The notes below the pieces were generated by a model. It was not told where the DNA came from and did not search any database. It worked only from the letters and a program-made list of their open reading frames with translations. Shown one piece after another: positions 32,758 through 40,948 of a stretch of 64,000 bases of DNA. Made by a program: the position numbers and the translations under genes. This DNA comes from SZUA-430 sp040080835. Its GTDB lineage: Bacteria > Pseudomonadota > Alphaproteobacteria > Micropepsales > Micropepsaceae. The stretch is taken from the NCBI GenBank assembly GCA_040080835.1, contig JBEBHP010000001.1:248001-312000 (forward strand), written 5' to 3'. Every line of letters starts with the position of its first letter. Position 1 is the first letter of the stretch.

Positions 32758-34014
32758 ATGTCATTGGATGTTCTCAAGAAGCATGCGTGCGACGCCGTCG
32801 ACGGTCTGCGCGACGAGCTTGTTTCGGTAAGCCACGCCATTCACGAAAATCCTGAGCTGGCATTCGAGGAAAAATTTGCAGCCGACCTGCTTTCCAGGAC
32901 TGTTCAGAAACACGGCATGAACGTCGAACGCGGCGCGTACGGGGTGCAGACCGCCTACTGCACCGAGTTCGGATCGGCGCGTGCACCCGTCATGTCCATA
33001 CTTTCCGAGTACGATGCACTGCCGGGCATTGGACATGCGTGCGGCCACAACATAATCGCGACGATTGGGTTGGGCGCCGCTGTCGCACTTTCAAAACTGG
33101 GTACCAGTCTCAATGGCCGCGTTCGCTATCTGGGGACACCTGCTGAAGAGCGCGGCGGCGGCAAGGAAGTGATGGCCCGTCATGGCGCATTCGATGGCGT
33201 GGACGCCTCGATGATGGTTCATCCCGCCGGATTCGACATGACCCATATGCCAGCCATTGCGCTGGCAGAAGTTGAGGCGGTGTACCATGGTCGCGCAGCG
33301 CACGCCTCGGCAATGGCGTTCAGGGGACTGAACGCTCTCGATGGCCTGGTGACAGCTTACCAGGCGATTGCCCAGTTGCGGCAGCACATCCAGCAGACCG
33401 AGCGCATACACGGCATCATCACGGAGGGCGGTCTCGCACCAAATATTGTGCCCGAGCGGGCAGCCGGGCGGTTCTTTGTTCGCGCCCGTGATGGGAACGA
33501 ACTGGCCGCGCTCAAGAAGCGGGTTCAGGCATGCTTTGAAGCAGGAGCTCTGGCCACCGGAACGCGCCTGGAACTTCGCTGGGGACGGGTGGATTGTCTG
33601 GACCTGAAGACAAACCTGGCGCTGGCAGGCGCCTACGAAGCCAACGCCAGGAAACTGGGGCGAGAGTTCGTTGATCCCTCACTGATCCCAGCCGGACTGG
33701 CCGGCTCGACGGATATGGGAAATGTCAGTCACCGCGTCCCTTCGATCCATCCGCTCATTGCCGTGTCTCCGCCCAGTGTTGTCATCCACAACGCAGAGTT
33801 TGCCACCTACGCGCGGTCTCCAAAGGGCGACCAGGCAATCATCGACGGCGCGAAGGCGCTCGCCATGACAGCACTGGACTATTTCGACAGCAAATCATTG
33901 CGCGAGACGGCAAGGGCCGAATTTGACAGAAGCAGGGACAACTCCGCGTCAGCAGTCAACTCCGCCTACCACAAGGACGGTTTTCTGCTCTCGGGAGGAT
34001 GCGGCTGTTGCTAG
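32758..34014 (+). CDS. M20 family metal-dependent amidohydrolase
   Basis: 418 residues from the ATG at 32758 (GGAGCAACAA in front). Amidohydrolase or aminoacylase of the AbgB/M20D type: HAIHENPELAFEE near residue 27, metal and catalytic motif DALPGIGHACGHN (about 86-98), GTPAEERGGGKEVM, a dimerisation domain starting at AEVEAVYHGRAAHASAM, and the end MGNVSHRVPSIHPLIAV. An unusual C-terminal SGGCGCC adds three cysteines beyond the fold. The flanking hydrolases and the nearby transporter suggest a catabolic unit for a conjugated compound. Its stop shares CTAG with the convergent hydrolase. Confidence 0.88.
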   Translation: MSLDVLKKHACDAVDGLRDELVSVSHAIHENPELAFEEKFAADLLSRTVQKHGMNVERGAYGVQTAYCTEFGSARAPVMSILSEYDALPGIGHACGHNIIATIGLGAAVALSKLGTSLNGRVRYLGTPAEERGGGKEVMARHGAFDGVDASMMVHPAGFDMTHMPAIALAEVEAVYHGRAAHASAMAFRGLNALDGLVTAYQAIAQLRQHIQQTERIHGIITEGGLAPNIVPERAAGRFFVRARDGNELAALKKRVQACFEAGALATGTRLELRWGRVDCLDLKTNLALAGAYEANARKLGREFVDPSLIPAGLAGSTDMGNVSHRVPSIHPLIAVSPPSVVIHNAEFATYARSPKGDQAIIDGAKALAMTALDYFDSKSLRETARAEFDRSRDNSASAVNSAYHKDGFLLSGGCGCC

Positions 34015-34781
34015 ACCGGAATACCAGCCAGAAAGTCCATCACCGCACCCTTGAACATGGGTTGCGTCAGGCAATCCATATGCCCGCAGCCCGGTATTTG
34101 CCTGCCCTTGGCATTCGGAAAGGCGCTGGCCAGTCCCGGCGCTGAGCCTGCCAACTCATCACCCGAACCGGCCACCACGAGTATCTCGTTCAGGATCTTC
34201 CCGAGCCTGTCCCTGGTCCATTCCACCGGCGACGCATTCAGACCTCGTGCACATGCAGCGAGCGCCTTGAGGTCCTGCCCTTGCGCCTCGGCAAACTGCC
34301 GGAACCGCTTGGCAATACCAGGAACGAGCGCATCTGCCGACGAGGCGTCAAAGGCTTCGGCGAGCGCAATTTGCTCCTTTTCGCCTCTAGGCTTCAGGAG
34401 AGCGTCACCAACGCCGCACAGAATGCCCAGCAAGAAGCGTTCGGAACGCCGCGCCAGGATCTCAAGTGTGACCCGCGCACCAAGCGAAAATCCCACCAGA
34501 TCAGGTTTTTTGATTTGCAGGTGCTCGACAACAGCAATGACATCATCCGCCATGGCACCAAGGCTGTACATGCCAGGGTCATGAAGCCTGGAGCTTTGTC
34601 CATGGCCACGCAGGTCAATGCAGACAACCCGCCTGTTGGCTCGCGTCAGCATGGTCACCCAACCGGCCTTGATCCAGTTTTCTTGCGCGCTCGCGGCAAA
34701 GCCATGCACAAGCACCACACCGTCGCCCGTGCCCTGGTCGGAATAGAAGATGTCAGCGCCGTTTGTGGCAAGCACAGTCAT
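34011..34781 (-). CDS. Alpha/beta hydrolase, paralogue 2
   Basis: 256 residues. Oxyanion text VVLVHGFAASAQENWIKAGW, then VCIDLRGHGQSSRLHDPGMY, elbow GFSLGARVTLE, and catalytic histidine region IPGCGHMDCL. The acid residue is probably in VVAGSGDELAG. Very similar to the hydrolase at 31932. It is transcribed in the same direction as the following transporter gene (34801-36231), which ends 20 bases upstream of this start, so the two probably form an operon. Confidence 0.87.
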   Translation of the reverse strand: MTVLATNGADIFYSDQGTGDGVVLVHGFAASAQENWIKAGWVTMLTRANRRVVCIDLRGHGQSSRLHDPGMYSLGAMADDVIAVVEHLQIKKPDLVGFSLGARVTLEILARRSERFLLGILCGVGDALLKPRGEKEQIALAEAFDASSADALVPGIAKRFRQFAEAQGQDLKALAACARGLNASPVEWTRDRLGKILNEILVVAGSGDELAGSAPGLASAFPNAKGRQIPGCGHMDCLTQPMFKGAVMDFLAGIPV

Positions 34782-34800
34782 GGGAATGAAACCGGGTGAC

Positions 34801-36231
34801 TCAATCTGCGGACGCCTGAAATTCGGCGACAGTCGAGGGCGCTGCGGGCGAAACCTTCACGGTCTGAACAAGGGTTGCGTCTGAGTTTTTCTGCGCCACC
34901 GCCCTTGCTTCAATGATCTGCCGAAGCTCCTTCTGCTTCGTCTCATCGAGTGGAAAACGCCACATCACCCAGCCGATGCCAAGGGAAATAAGGGTTGGAG
35001 GCACGACATAGAGCAGCATCATCGCCGAGATCGTTTCAGGTGCATTCTGCCCTTTGCCGTTGAAGCCGATATAGGCAAGCAGGCTGTATGAAAAGACAAT
35101 CGCGCATGAATATCCAAGCTTGTTGGTGAGCGCGAGCAATGAAAAATACACGCCCGCCCGCGATTGCCCTGTTTCAACTTCATCATGGTCGGCAACATCC
35201 GCCATGATCGCGCGGAACAGGAAGGGACCGACCGACATGTTCAGCCCCAGAAGCACCCAAAGGATAAGCGCTGCCATCACGTCTCCCTTGGGCAGGAAGA
35301 AAATGCATGGAATCATCACCGCGTTGGCGAGGCACGAAAAGACAAAAGTCTGATGCTTTCCAATTCGCTTGCTGATCCACACCATTGGCGGAATGGCGAT
35401 GGCCCCCATGAGGAAGTACACAAGCAAAAGCCAGTTGGCGGCCTTGGGCAATTCCAGGCCGAATGCGACCATCGGCAGGAAAAGCGTCGCGACGATGCCG
35501 CCGGAAACACCAGCAACCAGATCGCTGACGAGCACGTAGCGCAACGGCCGGTTGTTCGCCATCGCTTTGAGTGCCACGCCCAGCGGCAATCGCGGATGAT
35601 CCTTCCGCGCTTTCTCCGGGACAATCCACACAGCCGCAGCAACCGCGAACGGCAGCGTGAAGATGACAAACCAGCCCATCGATGCCACTTGTGCAAACTT
35701 GTCGCCGCCTTGCGACTGGATGACCGCGGGAAGCAACAGCACCAGAATCATGCCAACGAGATAGGCACCTTCTCGTGAGGCTGTGACCTTCGAGCGTTCG
35801 TGATAGTCGCCGCTGAGCTCACTGCCCCATGCCAGATGGGCGATGTACACCATTGTGTAGCCGATGAAGAGCAGGACAATGGCTCCCACGACAGAAGGCC
35901 ACGTTGCACCGGGCGACGGCATGAAGACCAGAAATGATGCCAGGCACATGATCGGCACCGCGACCACCATCCAGATCCGGCGCCTGCCCCAAGGGGTCTT
36001 TGTCCGGTCCGAGACCACACCCATCACCGGATCCAGAAACACGTCCAGGAACCGAATGGCACCAAAGATGATGCCAGTAACCATCCAGCCCAATCCGACA
36101 TCAACCGCATAAAACGGAGGCAGGTGGACGGCCAGAGGCAAAGACATCGCGGCTAGCGGAAATCCTGGCAGGGAATAGGCGAGCAGCCACAGAGGTTTGA
36201 CTCGATCATTCCGATTGTCGATCTCTGCCAT
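34801..36231 (-). CDS. MFS transporter of the GPH (glycoside-pentoside-hexuronide:cation symporter) type
   Basis: 476 residues with about twelve membrane segments. The conserved block RFLDVFLDPVMGVVSDRTKT followed by PWGRRRIWM is typical of GPH symporters, and HAWGSEL-like text (HLAWGSELSGDYHERSKVTA) follows. The last 40 residues are polar. The gene is just upstream of alpha/beta hydrolase 2 on the same strand and may import the compound that the hydrolases and the M20 enzyme act on; this link is an inference from position. Confidence 0.85.
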   Translation of the reverse strand: MAEIDNRNDRVKPLWLLAYSLPGFPLAAMSLPLAVHLPPFYAVDVGLGWMVTGIIFGAIRFLDVFLDPVMGVVSDRTKTPWGRRRIWMVVAVPIMCLASFLVFMPSPGATWPSVVGAIVLLFIGYTMVYIAHLAWGSELSGDYHERSKVTASREGAYLVGMILVLLLPAVIQSQGGDKFAQVASMGWFVIFTLPFAVAAAVWIVPEKARKDHPRLPLGVALKAMANNRPLRYVLVSDLVAGVSGGIVATLFLPMVAFGLELPKAANWLLLVYFLMGAIAIPPMVWISKRIGKHQTFVFSCLANAVMIPCIFFLPKGDVMAALILWVLLGLNMSVGPFLFRAIMADVADHDEVETGQSRAGVYFSLLALTNKLGYSCAIVFSYSLLAYIGFNGKGQNAPETISAMMLLYVVPPTLISLGIGWVMWRFPLDETKQKELRQIIEARAVAQKNSDATLVQTVKVSPAAPSTVAEFQASAD

Positions 36232-36705
36232 CTATCTTTCTGCTCTCTCATCACAAGTCGGGGCTATGCCAAACACTGACTATGTACTGAACGACCCCAA
36301 AGGCCAAACAATCTCGTGTTCGAGGTGGTTCGGAACGCCCTGATTTTCCCGGCAATCCATTCCGCACTGCAGCAAAAGAGGTTCGATCACATGCGACCGG
36401 CGCCAAGGTCAAAAGAACGTATGACCACTGTCAAATCGCGCAAGCAACATGACAGTCATGCTCCTGTATTGATTGCGACTGAAAGGTTGCTGACATTCTC
36501 GGAAGCAACACAGCCAAAATTGCCATGTTCCACAGCTTGAATTTGGGCAGACACCCCTCAGATACCTATTGGTACTGATCAATTGTGCGCGATGACTTTG
36601 AGTATTGACCCGAAGTAAGGTGTACATCTGCACTTGCAAGCCTAAATGACACGTCCACACATGCAACACCCGGCACTAAAGGGTACTGGGAGGAGCAGGA
36701 ATCCG
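36232..36705. other. Non-coding gap between the transporter and mucR
   Basis: About 470 bases between divergent genes; I see no gene here. It must hold the promoters of both sides. MucR-type proteins are known to repress themselves, so this gap is a plausible binding region, but no site can be pinned by eye. Confidence 0.45.
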
Positions 36706-37179
36706 ATGGCTCGAAAATCCAAAGGCGAAGGCGACGCGATTGAAGTACCAGTAAGCGCTGCGCCCGATCATCTTGTGGACCTAACGGCAAACCTGGTGTC
36801 CGCCTATGTGAGCCGCAATCAGGTGCCGATGTCGGAACTCCCGGGCCTGATCGCAATGTTCCACAATTCGCTGAAACAGGCCGCTGGCGGCGCACCCGAT
36901 ACTGACACCGAGCGCAGGCCCGCAGTCCCCGTGAAGAAGTCCGTTGCAGAGGAATTCATCATCTGCCTCGAAGACGGCAAGAAACTGCGAATGCTCAAGC
37001 GCTACCTGCGAACGCACTACAACATGTCCCCGGAAGAATACCGCAAGAAATGGGACCTGCCACACGACTACCCGATGGTTGCACCCGCCTACGCAAGACT
37101 GCGTTCCGCTTTCGCCAAGAAGATCGGCCTGGGGCGCGTGCCATCGATCGGCCGCGGCCGAAAGTCCAAGGGCGGCTAG
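36706..37179 (+). CDS. mucR: MucR/Ros family transcriptional regulator
   Basis: 157 residues from the ATG at 36706, which has AGGAGCAGGA in front. Global DNA-binding regulator of cell-surface and cell-cycle genes in alphaproteobacteria. The N-terminal part (LTANLVSAYVSRNQVPMSEL) mediates oligomerisation. The zinc-finger-like part is EFIICLEDGKKLRMLKRYLR-THYNMSPEEYRKKWDL, followed by PMVAPAYARLRSAFAKKIGL. Of the usual four ligands, Cys87, Asp90 and His104 are present, but the first histidine position (residue 100) is tyrosine. Its stop shares CTAG with the convergent gene at 37176. Confidence 0.9.
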   Translation: MARKSKGEGDAIEVPVSAAPDHLVDLTANLVSAYVSRNQVPMSELPGLIAMFHNSLKQAAGGAPDTDTERRPAVPVKKSVAEEFIICLEDGKKLRMLKRYLRTHYNMSPEEYRKKWDLPHDYPMVAPAYARLRSAFAKKIGLGRVPSIGRGRKSKGG

Positions 37180-37844
37180 CCACGCCGTCTTACAAGCTTG
37201 GACATTACTGGACGACGGCGTCGGACGAACGTCGAACGCTCAGCTTCAATTTGCGACATCCTGATCGGCCCATTGTAGGCAAAGGCCTCACTGTAAAAGG
37301 GAATCGGTAGCCCTGGCGCATCCAGGTAGTCGCCCGTCTCCATATCGGTCAGTGACGTGAAGATGTTTGAAGGCGCAGGCCAAGTTCCAACGTTGAAAGA
37401 GATCTCGACGAGACTTCGCTTCGTCTGATGAGACCTGAGCAGAAACCTCAGTTCGTCTCCTTGCGTTCGCACAATGTGATCAGCGGAATCGACGACAGCT
37501 GACAGATCAGGACGAATCGTCTTCAGGGCGTTGACTGTTCCATTCTTCACAAGATCCGACGCGTTTTCCATAACCGGAAAGTCCGCCGGAACGCCAACAA
37601 GCGTGTGGCGATGCCACCACTCCGCCCCTATGTCCGTGACCTGGACAGAACCCGGCTCAAGCTCAGGCGTCAGAAAAATGTAAAGCGCGGGATAGGCGCC
37701 GAGACTGTAGTTCTCTCCATTGAGAAACATAGCGATGCGCCGTCCATAGGCGACTGCATCTTCGAGACCAACAAGATAGCAATGTTGTTCACCATGAAAA
37801 AACCGGATGTCATATATTCGCGATGGCAGCCCATCCTTGGTCAC
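37176..37844 (-). CDS. Hypothetical protein
   Basis: 222 residues, soluble, no signal peptide, and no domain I recognise. The N-terminal half has PSRIYDIRFFHGEQHCYLVG and ALYIFLTPELEPGSVQVTDI; the C-terminus is strongly basic (TFVRRRRPVMSKLVRRRG). It lies between mucR and a tRNA-Leu gene, a common location for accessory genes. Its tail overlaps mucR by the CTAG bases. Confidence 0.55.
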   Translation of the reverse strand: MTKDGLPSRIYDIRFFHGEQHCYLVGLEDAVAYGRRIAMFLNGENYSLGAYPALYIFLTPELEPGSVQVTDIGAEWWHRHTLVGVPADFPVMENASDLVKNGTVNALKTIRPDLSAVVDSADHIVRTQGDELRFLLRSHQTKRSLVEISFNVGTWPAPSNIFTSLTDMETGDYLDAPGLPIPFYSEAFAYNGPIRMSQIEAERSTFVRRRRPVMSKLVRRRG

Positions 37845-37921
37845 TACACATCTCCAGACCGTCTAGCCCGTCTTCATACCAGCGCGTGGCTGCACCACGC
37901 GTAGCCCGCAAGGGCGAAGGC

Positions 37922-38008
37922 TGGTGGCCCCTGCCGGACTCGAACCGGCACGTCCTCGCGAACGACGGATTTTAAGTCCGTTGCGTCTACCAGTTCCGCC
38001 AAGGGGCC
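37922..38008 (-). tRNA. tRNA-Leu (anticodon TAA)
   Basis: 87 bases with the CCA end encoded. The acceptor pairs GGCCCCT with AGGGGCC; the D-arm contains GGCGGAACTGGTAGACGC; the anticodon loop reads CTTAAAA with anticodon TAA; a long variable arm (class II, CGTTCGCGAGGACG) and the TPsiC arm GGTTCGAGTCC follow. All features are of a normal bacterial tRNA-Leu. Confidence 0.97.
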
Positions 38009-38116
38009 CCTGACAAGCGTGGCGGCAAAGTGTGCGATCCAACCAGCCGACGCAAGCAGAAATTCAGCCGAATTCGACCCCGTTCAGGAAGGTAGATCCA
38101 GGCCCATGCGGACGCC

Positions 38117-38878
38117 TTAGTCGGCCAATGGCTCGGCGCCGGCCGCACGGATGAGCTCGGTCAGTTGCTGCTTCACCTCCGCCAGGCGCTCCGGGTCAGA
38201 GCCGCGCGCCACCAGGCTCGTGCCGAATTTTCCTTCGCGCGAGAAGGGATAACTTCCTAGCGGGATGTCTGAATACTTCTTCTGCAAGTCCGTCAGCGAC
38301 TTTGCGATCGTCCCCTCGCCCACATACGCGCTAACAGAAACCGAAGTCAGGGGCGTAGAGGCGGCAAGTCGCCCGCGAACATCCTCGAGCATCGCATGCA
38401 TCACCGACGGGATCCCCGCCATGACAAAAACATTGCCGATCTGGAACCCCGGCGCACCCGACAGCTTGTTGCCTATCAGGCTCGCCCCGAACGGGATGCG
38501 CGCCATGCGTTGTCTGGCCTCGTTGAACGTTCCGATATTCATCGAGGCGTAGCGCGCCGCCATCTGTGCAAATACCTGGGGGTGATACGTTATCCCGGTT
38601 TCGAACGCGGCAGCCATGCAGTCGGCCGTGATGTCATCATGCGTGGGGCCGATGCCGCCGGTTGAAAATACATAGTCATACCGACCACTCAGCGACCGGA
38701 CCGTATTGACAATTTCGTGCCTGTCGTCCGCCACGACCCGGACTTCCCTGACCGGTATCCCGAGTTGCGAAAGCCAACGGGCGATGTAGGACGTGTTGGT
38801 ATCCTGCGTTCGGCCGGAGAGAATTTCATCACCGATAATCAGGATGGCCGCTCCGCGTCGGCGTCCGTCTGCAGCCAT
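38117..38878 (-). CDS. CinA-like molybdopterin-binding domain protein
   Basis: About 253 residues from the ATG at 38878 (MAADGRRRGAAILIIGDEIL). Domain related to the N-terminal half of competence/damage-inducible protein CinA: ILIIGDEILSGRTQDTNTSY, STGGIGPTHDDITADCMAAA, KLSGAPGFQIGNVFVMAGIP. The C-terminal nicotinamide-nucleotide amidohydrolase domain of full CinA is absent, and the protein ends with SYPFSREGKFGTSLVARGSD. The frame extends upstream to 38956 without a better start. It could be a nucleotide pyrophosphatase; function is inferred from family only. Confidence 0.87.
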   Translation of the reverse strand: MAADGRRRGAAILIIGDEILSGRTQDTNTSYIARWLSQLGIPVREVRVVADDRHEIVNTVRSLSGRYDYVFSTGGIGPTHDDITADCMAAAFETGITYHPQVFAQMAARYASMNIGTFNEARQRMARIPFGASLIGNKLSGAPGFQIGNVFVMAGIPSVMHAMLEDVRGRLAASTPLTSVSVSAYVGEGTIAKSLTDLQKKYSDIPLGSYPFSREGKFGTSLVARGSDPERLAEVKQQLTELIRAAGAEPLAD

Positions 38879-38983
38879 GGTCAGCCCCTTGCATTGGCCG
38901 CCCACAATGAAAAACGGCACCATCAAATGGTGCCGTCCAATCAAGTCGCTTGGCAACAGGTAAAACTGTCCCGGCGCAACAGT

Positions 38984-39637
38984 CTATTCGGCGGCTTCGG
39001 CCGACCGGCGGGCACCAGTTTCGACGTAACGCATGGCTGCCACCGTCGAGTCGACGAGCAGGAAAGCGAAATTTTCGTCCAGCTGGGCATGCCCATTGAG
39101 CAGGCGGAACAGGATTGGCCCAAAGATCAGGTCTGCTGCCAGGTCGTCATCCACGTCAAATACGATCTCGCCCCGCAGCTTGGCGCGACCCACGACAGCG
39201 TGGACGAGTTCACGGTGGGCTGCCATGAGCGAATTGCGGAGAGCCTCTGCAAAACGGGCATCAGCCTGAGCTTCAGCAATGAGCGCCTTGAAGACCGGTC
39301 CGCGACGCTGTGACAGCGCGCGCACCGTCGGACGAACGAGTTCCAGCAAATCACTCTTCAACGAGCCTGTGTCAGGCGCAATTGTTTCCTGGGCAGGCAT
39401 ATCTGCAAGCAGGGCTTCAAGCACGATGAACGCAGCCGATGCCCACCAGCGATAGATGGTCTGCTTCGACACACCCGCCTTGGCGGCAATCGCTTCGATG
39501 TTGAGAGCGGCGTATCCCTCGTTCTGCAGGATGTTCATGGCAGACTGAATAATGGCACGGCGCGATTCAACGCTGCGGGGGCGTCCGACGCGTGGACGTG
39601 TCACCGAGTTGTTTTCTGTGTTGTCGATATTGGTCAT
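38984..39637 (-). CDS. TetR/AcrR family transcriptional regulator
   Basis: 217 residues from the ATG at 39637 (MTNIDNTENN). The N-terminal HTH reads IEAIAAKAGVSKQTIYRWWA, preceded by RRAIIQSAMNILQNEGYAAL. The C-terminal ligand domain (TetR_C33-like helices with DLLELVRPTVRALSQRRGPV) follows. A 10-7-10 near-palindrome 30 bases upstream (39668-39694) is a good candidate operator for self-control. Target genes are unknown; no efflux or enzyme gene is adjacent. Confidence 0.9.
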   Translation of the reverse strand: MTNIDNTENNSVTRPRVGRPRSVESRRAIIQSAMNILQNEGYAALNIEAIAAKAGVSKQTIYRWWASAAFIVLEALLADMPAQETIAPDTGSLKSDLLELVRPTVRALSQRRGPVFKALIAEAQADARFAEALRNSLMAAHRELVHAVVGRAKLRGEIVFDVDDDLAADLIFGPILFRLLNGHAQLDENFAFLLVDSTVAAMRYVETGARRSAEAAE

Positions 39638-39667
39638 GGAGCCCCTCAAACGAAATGAACTTTTAAC

Positions 39668-39694
39668 GATTCAAACGCGTGCGACGTTCGAATC
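39668..39694. promoter_or_regulatory. Candidate operator of the TetR regulator
   Basis: GATTCAAACG (39668-39677) and CGTTCGAATC (39685-39694) form an inverted repeat with one mismatch and a seven-base spacer. It lies 30 bases upstream of the regulator's start codon, the usual place for autorepression by this family. Confidence 0.55.
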
Positions 39695-39753
39695 AGTCAT
39701 CGTAGAGAAGGGTGTTCGCGCAGAGCTAAAGGGTCAAGCGTTGAACGCTTGAA

Positions 39754-40785
39754 TTATTGGGAAGTGTTGATGCGTGACAGAAAGTACGCAGGTTCGAGCG
39801 GCAACCTCTTAATGACTTGACCGCTTTTGCCGAGAACTCCGGCACTTCGACCATCTACTTCAACTTGAATGCCACCGGCATTACCCGTCAAAAGCACCAA
39901 TCCTGCACGGTCTGGTGCCTGAAAAGACTCACCCGGAATCAAAACGCGAGCAAGCAGGATGGAATGAGGTTTTCGGAGCGCAAGGTCTTTGACTTGAACA
40001 TAACTTTGTTCAAGCGCCTTCAAAGTGATTCGCGACGAACCCGGCACAGCCTGCGCCGGAACCGCGGCAGCACCACGCGCAGTTGCTGCACTCTGCTTGA
40101 ATGACGTGCCAAATGACTGGACAAGACGCTCGGTCAGAAATCCACCGTCGGCGATCACCGGCACTATGGGCTGGACCAGCGGAGCTGCATCGCGTTCAAC
40201 AGGTGCAACCACTTGCGGTGCTGCAACCTGTGGCACGGCAGCATGGGGAGCCGGAGCAGAGTTTGTCGCTGGCGATTCGACAACCGTCACCGAACCGGAA
40301 TTCAGGGACGCAGCAGGAGCCAGCTGCTGCTTTGGCATCGTGATCTGGGCAATACCATAAATCAGCACGGCAATGACAAGCGCTACGACGAGCAGCTGGC
40401 CACTCGGCAGGGAATTCGAAACAGCAACCTCCGGGAACACAAGTTCCGCTGGTTTGCTGCTTTCGAGGCTGTTTGTTTCAGCCTTGAACTGGTCGACAAT
40501 CTGTTCGACGTTCAACCTGAGAAGCTTTGCGTAGCCGCGCACGAAACCCACAGCGTAGGTGCGGCCAGGAAGCCGTTCAAAGTCACTGAGTTCGATGGCC
40601 TTCAGTTGATCGACGCGGATCTTGAGCATTGCCGCAACGGCTTTTTCGTCAAGACCGAGCTCGATCCGGCGTTCGCGCAACGTGAGACCCGTGCACTGCG
40701 AACTCTGCTCTTCGAGAACATCCCTCAGGTGCAAGCGGCGCTCGCGCTGCTCACTGGCTGAGGGCAATTTGACAACGATGCTCAT
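39754..40785 (-). CDS. RodZ-like helix-turn-helix membrane protein
   Basis: 343 residues. RodZ links the MreB cytoskeleton to the wall-synthesis machinery and affects cell shape. An N-terminal HTH_25 domain (about 33-100: TLRERRIELGLDEKAVAAML, AIELSDFERLPGRTYAVGFV) is followed by one membrane segment (GQLLVVALVIAVLIYGIAQI, about 128-148), a Pro/Ala/Val linker and a C-terminal beta domain of the DUF4115 type (VQVKDLALRKPHSILLARVL, then GVLGKSGQVIKRLPLEPAYF). It lies in a region with ptsP and ubiG. The domain order supports the call; cell-shape role is by family. Confidence 0.82.
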   Translation of the reverse strand: MSIVVKLPSASEQRERRLHLRDVLEEQSSQCTGLTLRERRIELGLDEKAVAAMLKIRVDQLKAIELSDFERLPGRTYAVGFVRGYAKLLRLNVEQIVDQFKAETNSLESSKPAELVFPEVAVSNSLPSGQLLVVALVIAVLIYGIAQITMPKQQLAPAASLNSGSVTVVESPATNSAPAPHAAVPQVAAPQVVAPVERDAAPLVQPIVPVIADGGFLTERLVQSFGTSFKQSAATARGAAAVPAQAVPGSSRITLKALEQSYVQVKDLALRKPHSILLARVLIPGESFQAPDRAGLVLLTGNAGGIQVEVDGRSAGVLGKSGQVIKRLPLEPAYFLSRINTSQ

Positions 40786-40948
40786 CGCACCCGACTCTCT
40801 ACCCAGGAATTTGACTTTTATCGGAATGCGCTCGCCGGTCTATGCCGATGTATTTTGCTCAATCCGCCAAATCAAATGTACACGATCGCCGGTTAAATAT
40901 TGCAAAACAATCGCCCACAATCAAACAAGTTCCTGGTTGATTTGAGCA

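Noticed and set aside
37845..38116. Possible integration site or island boundary at tRNA-Leu
   Set aside because: No integrase gene, no direct repeat of the tRNA 3' end and no change of base composition nearby.
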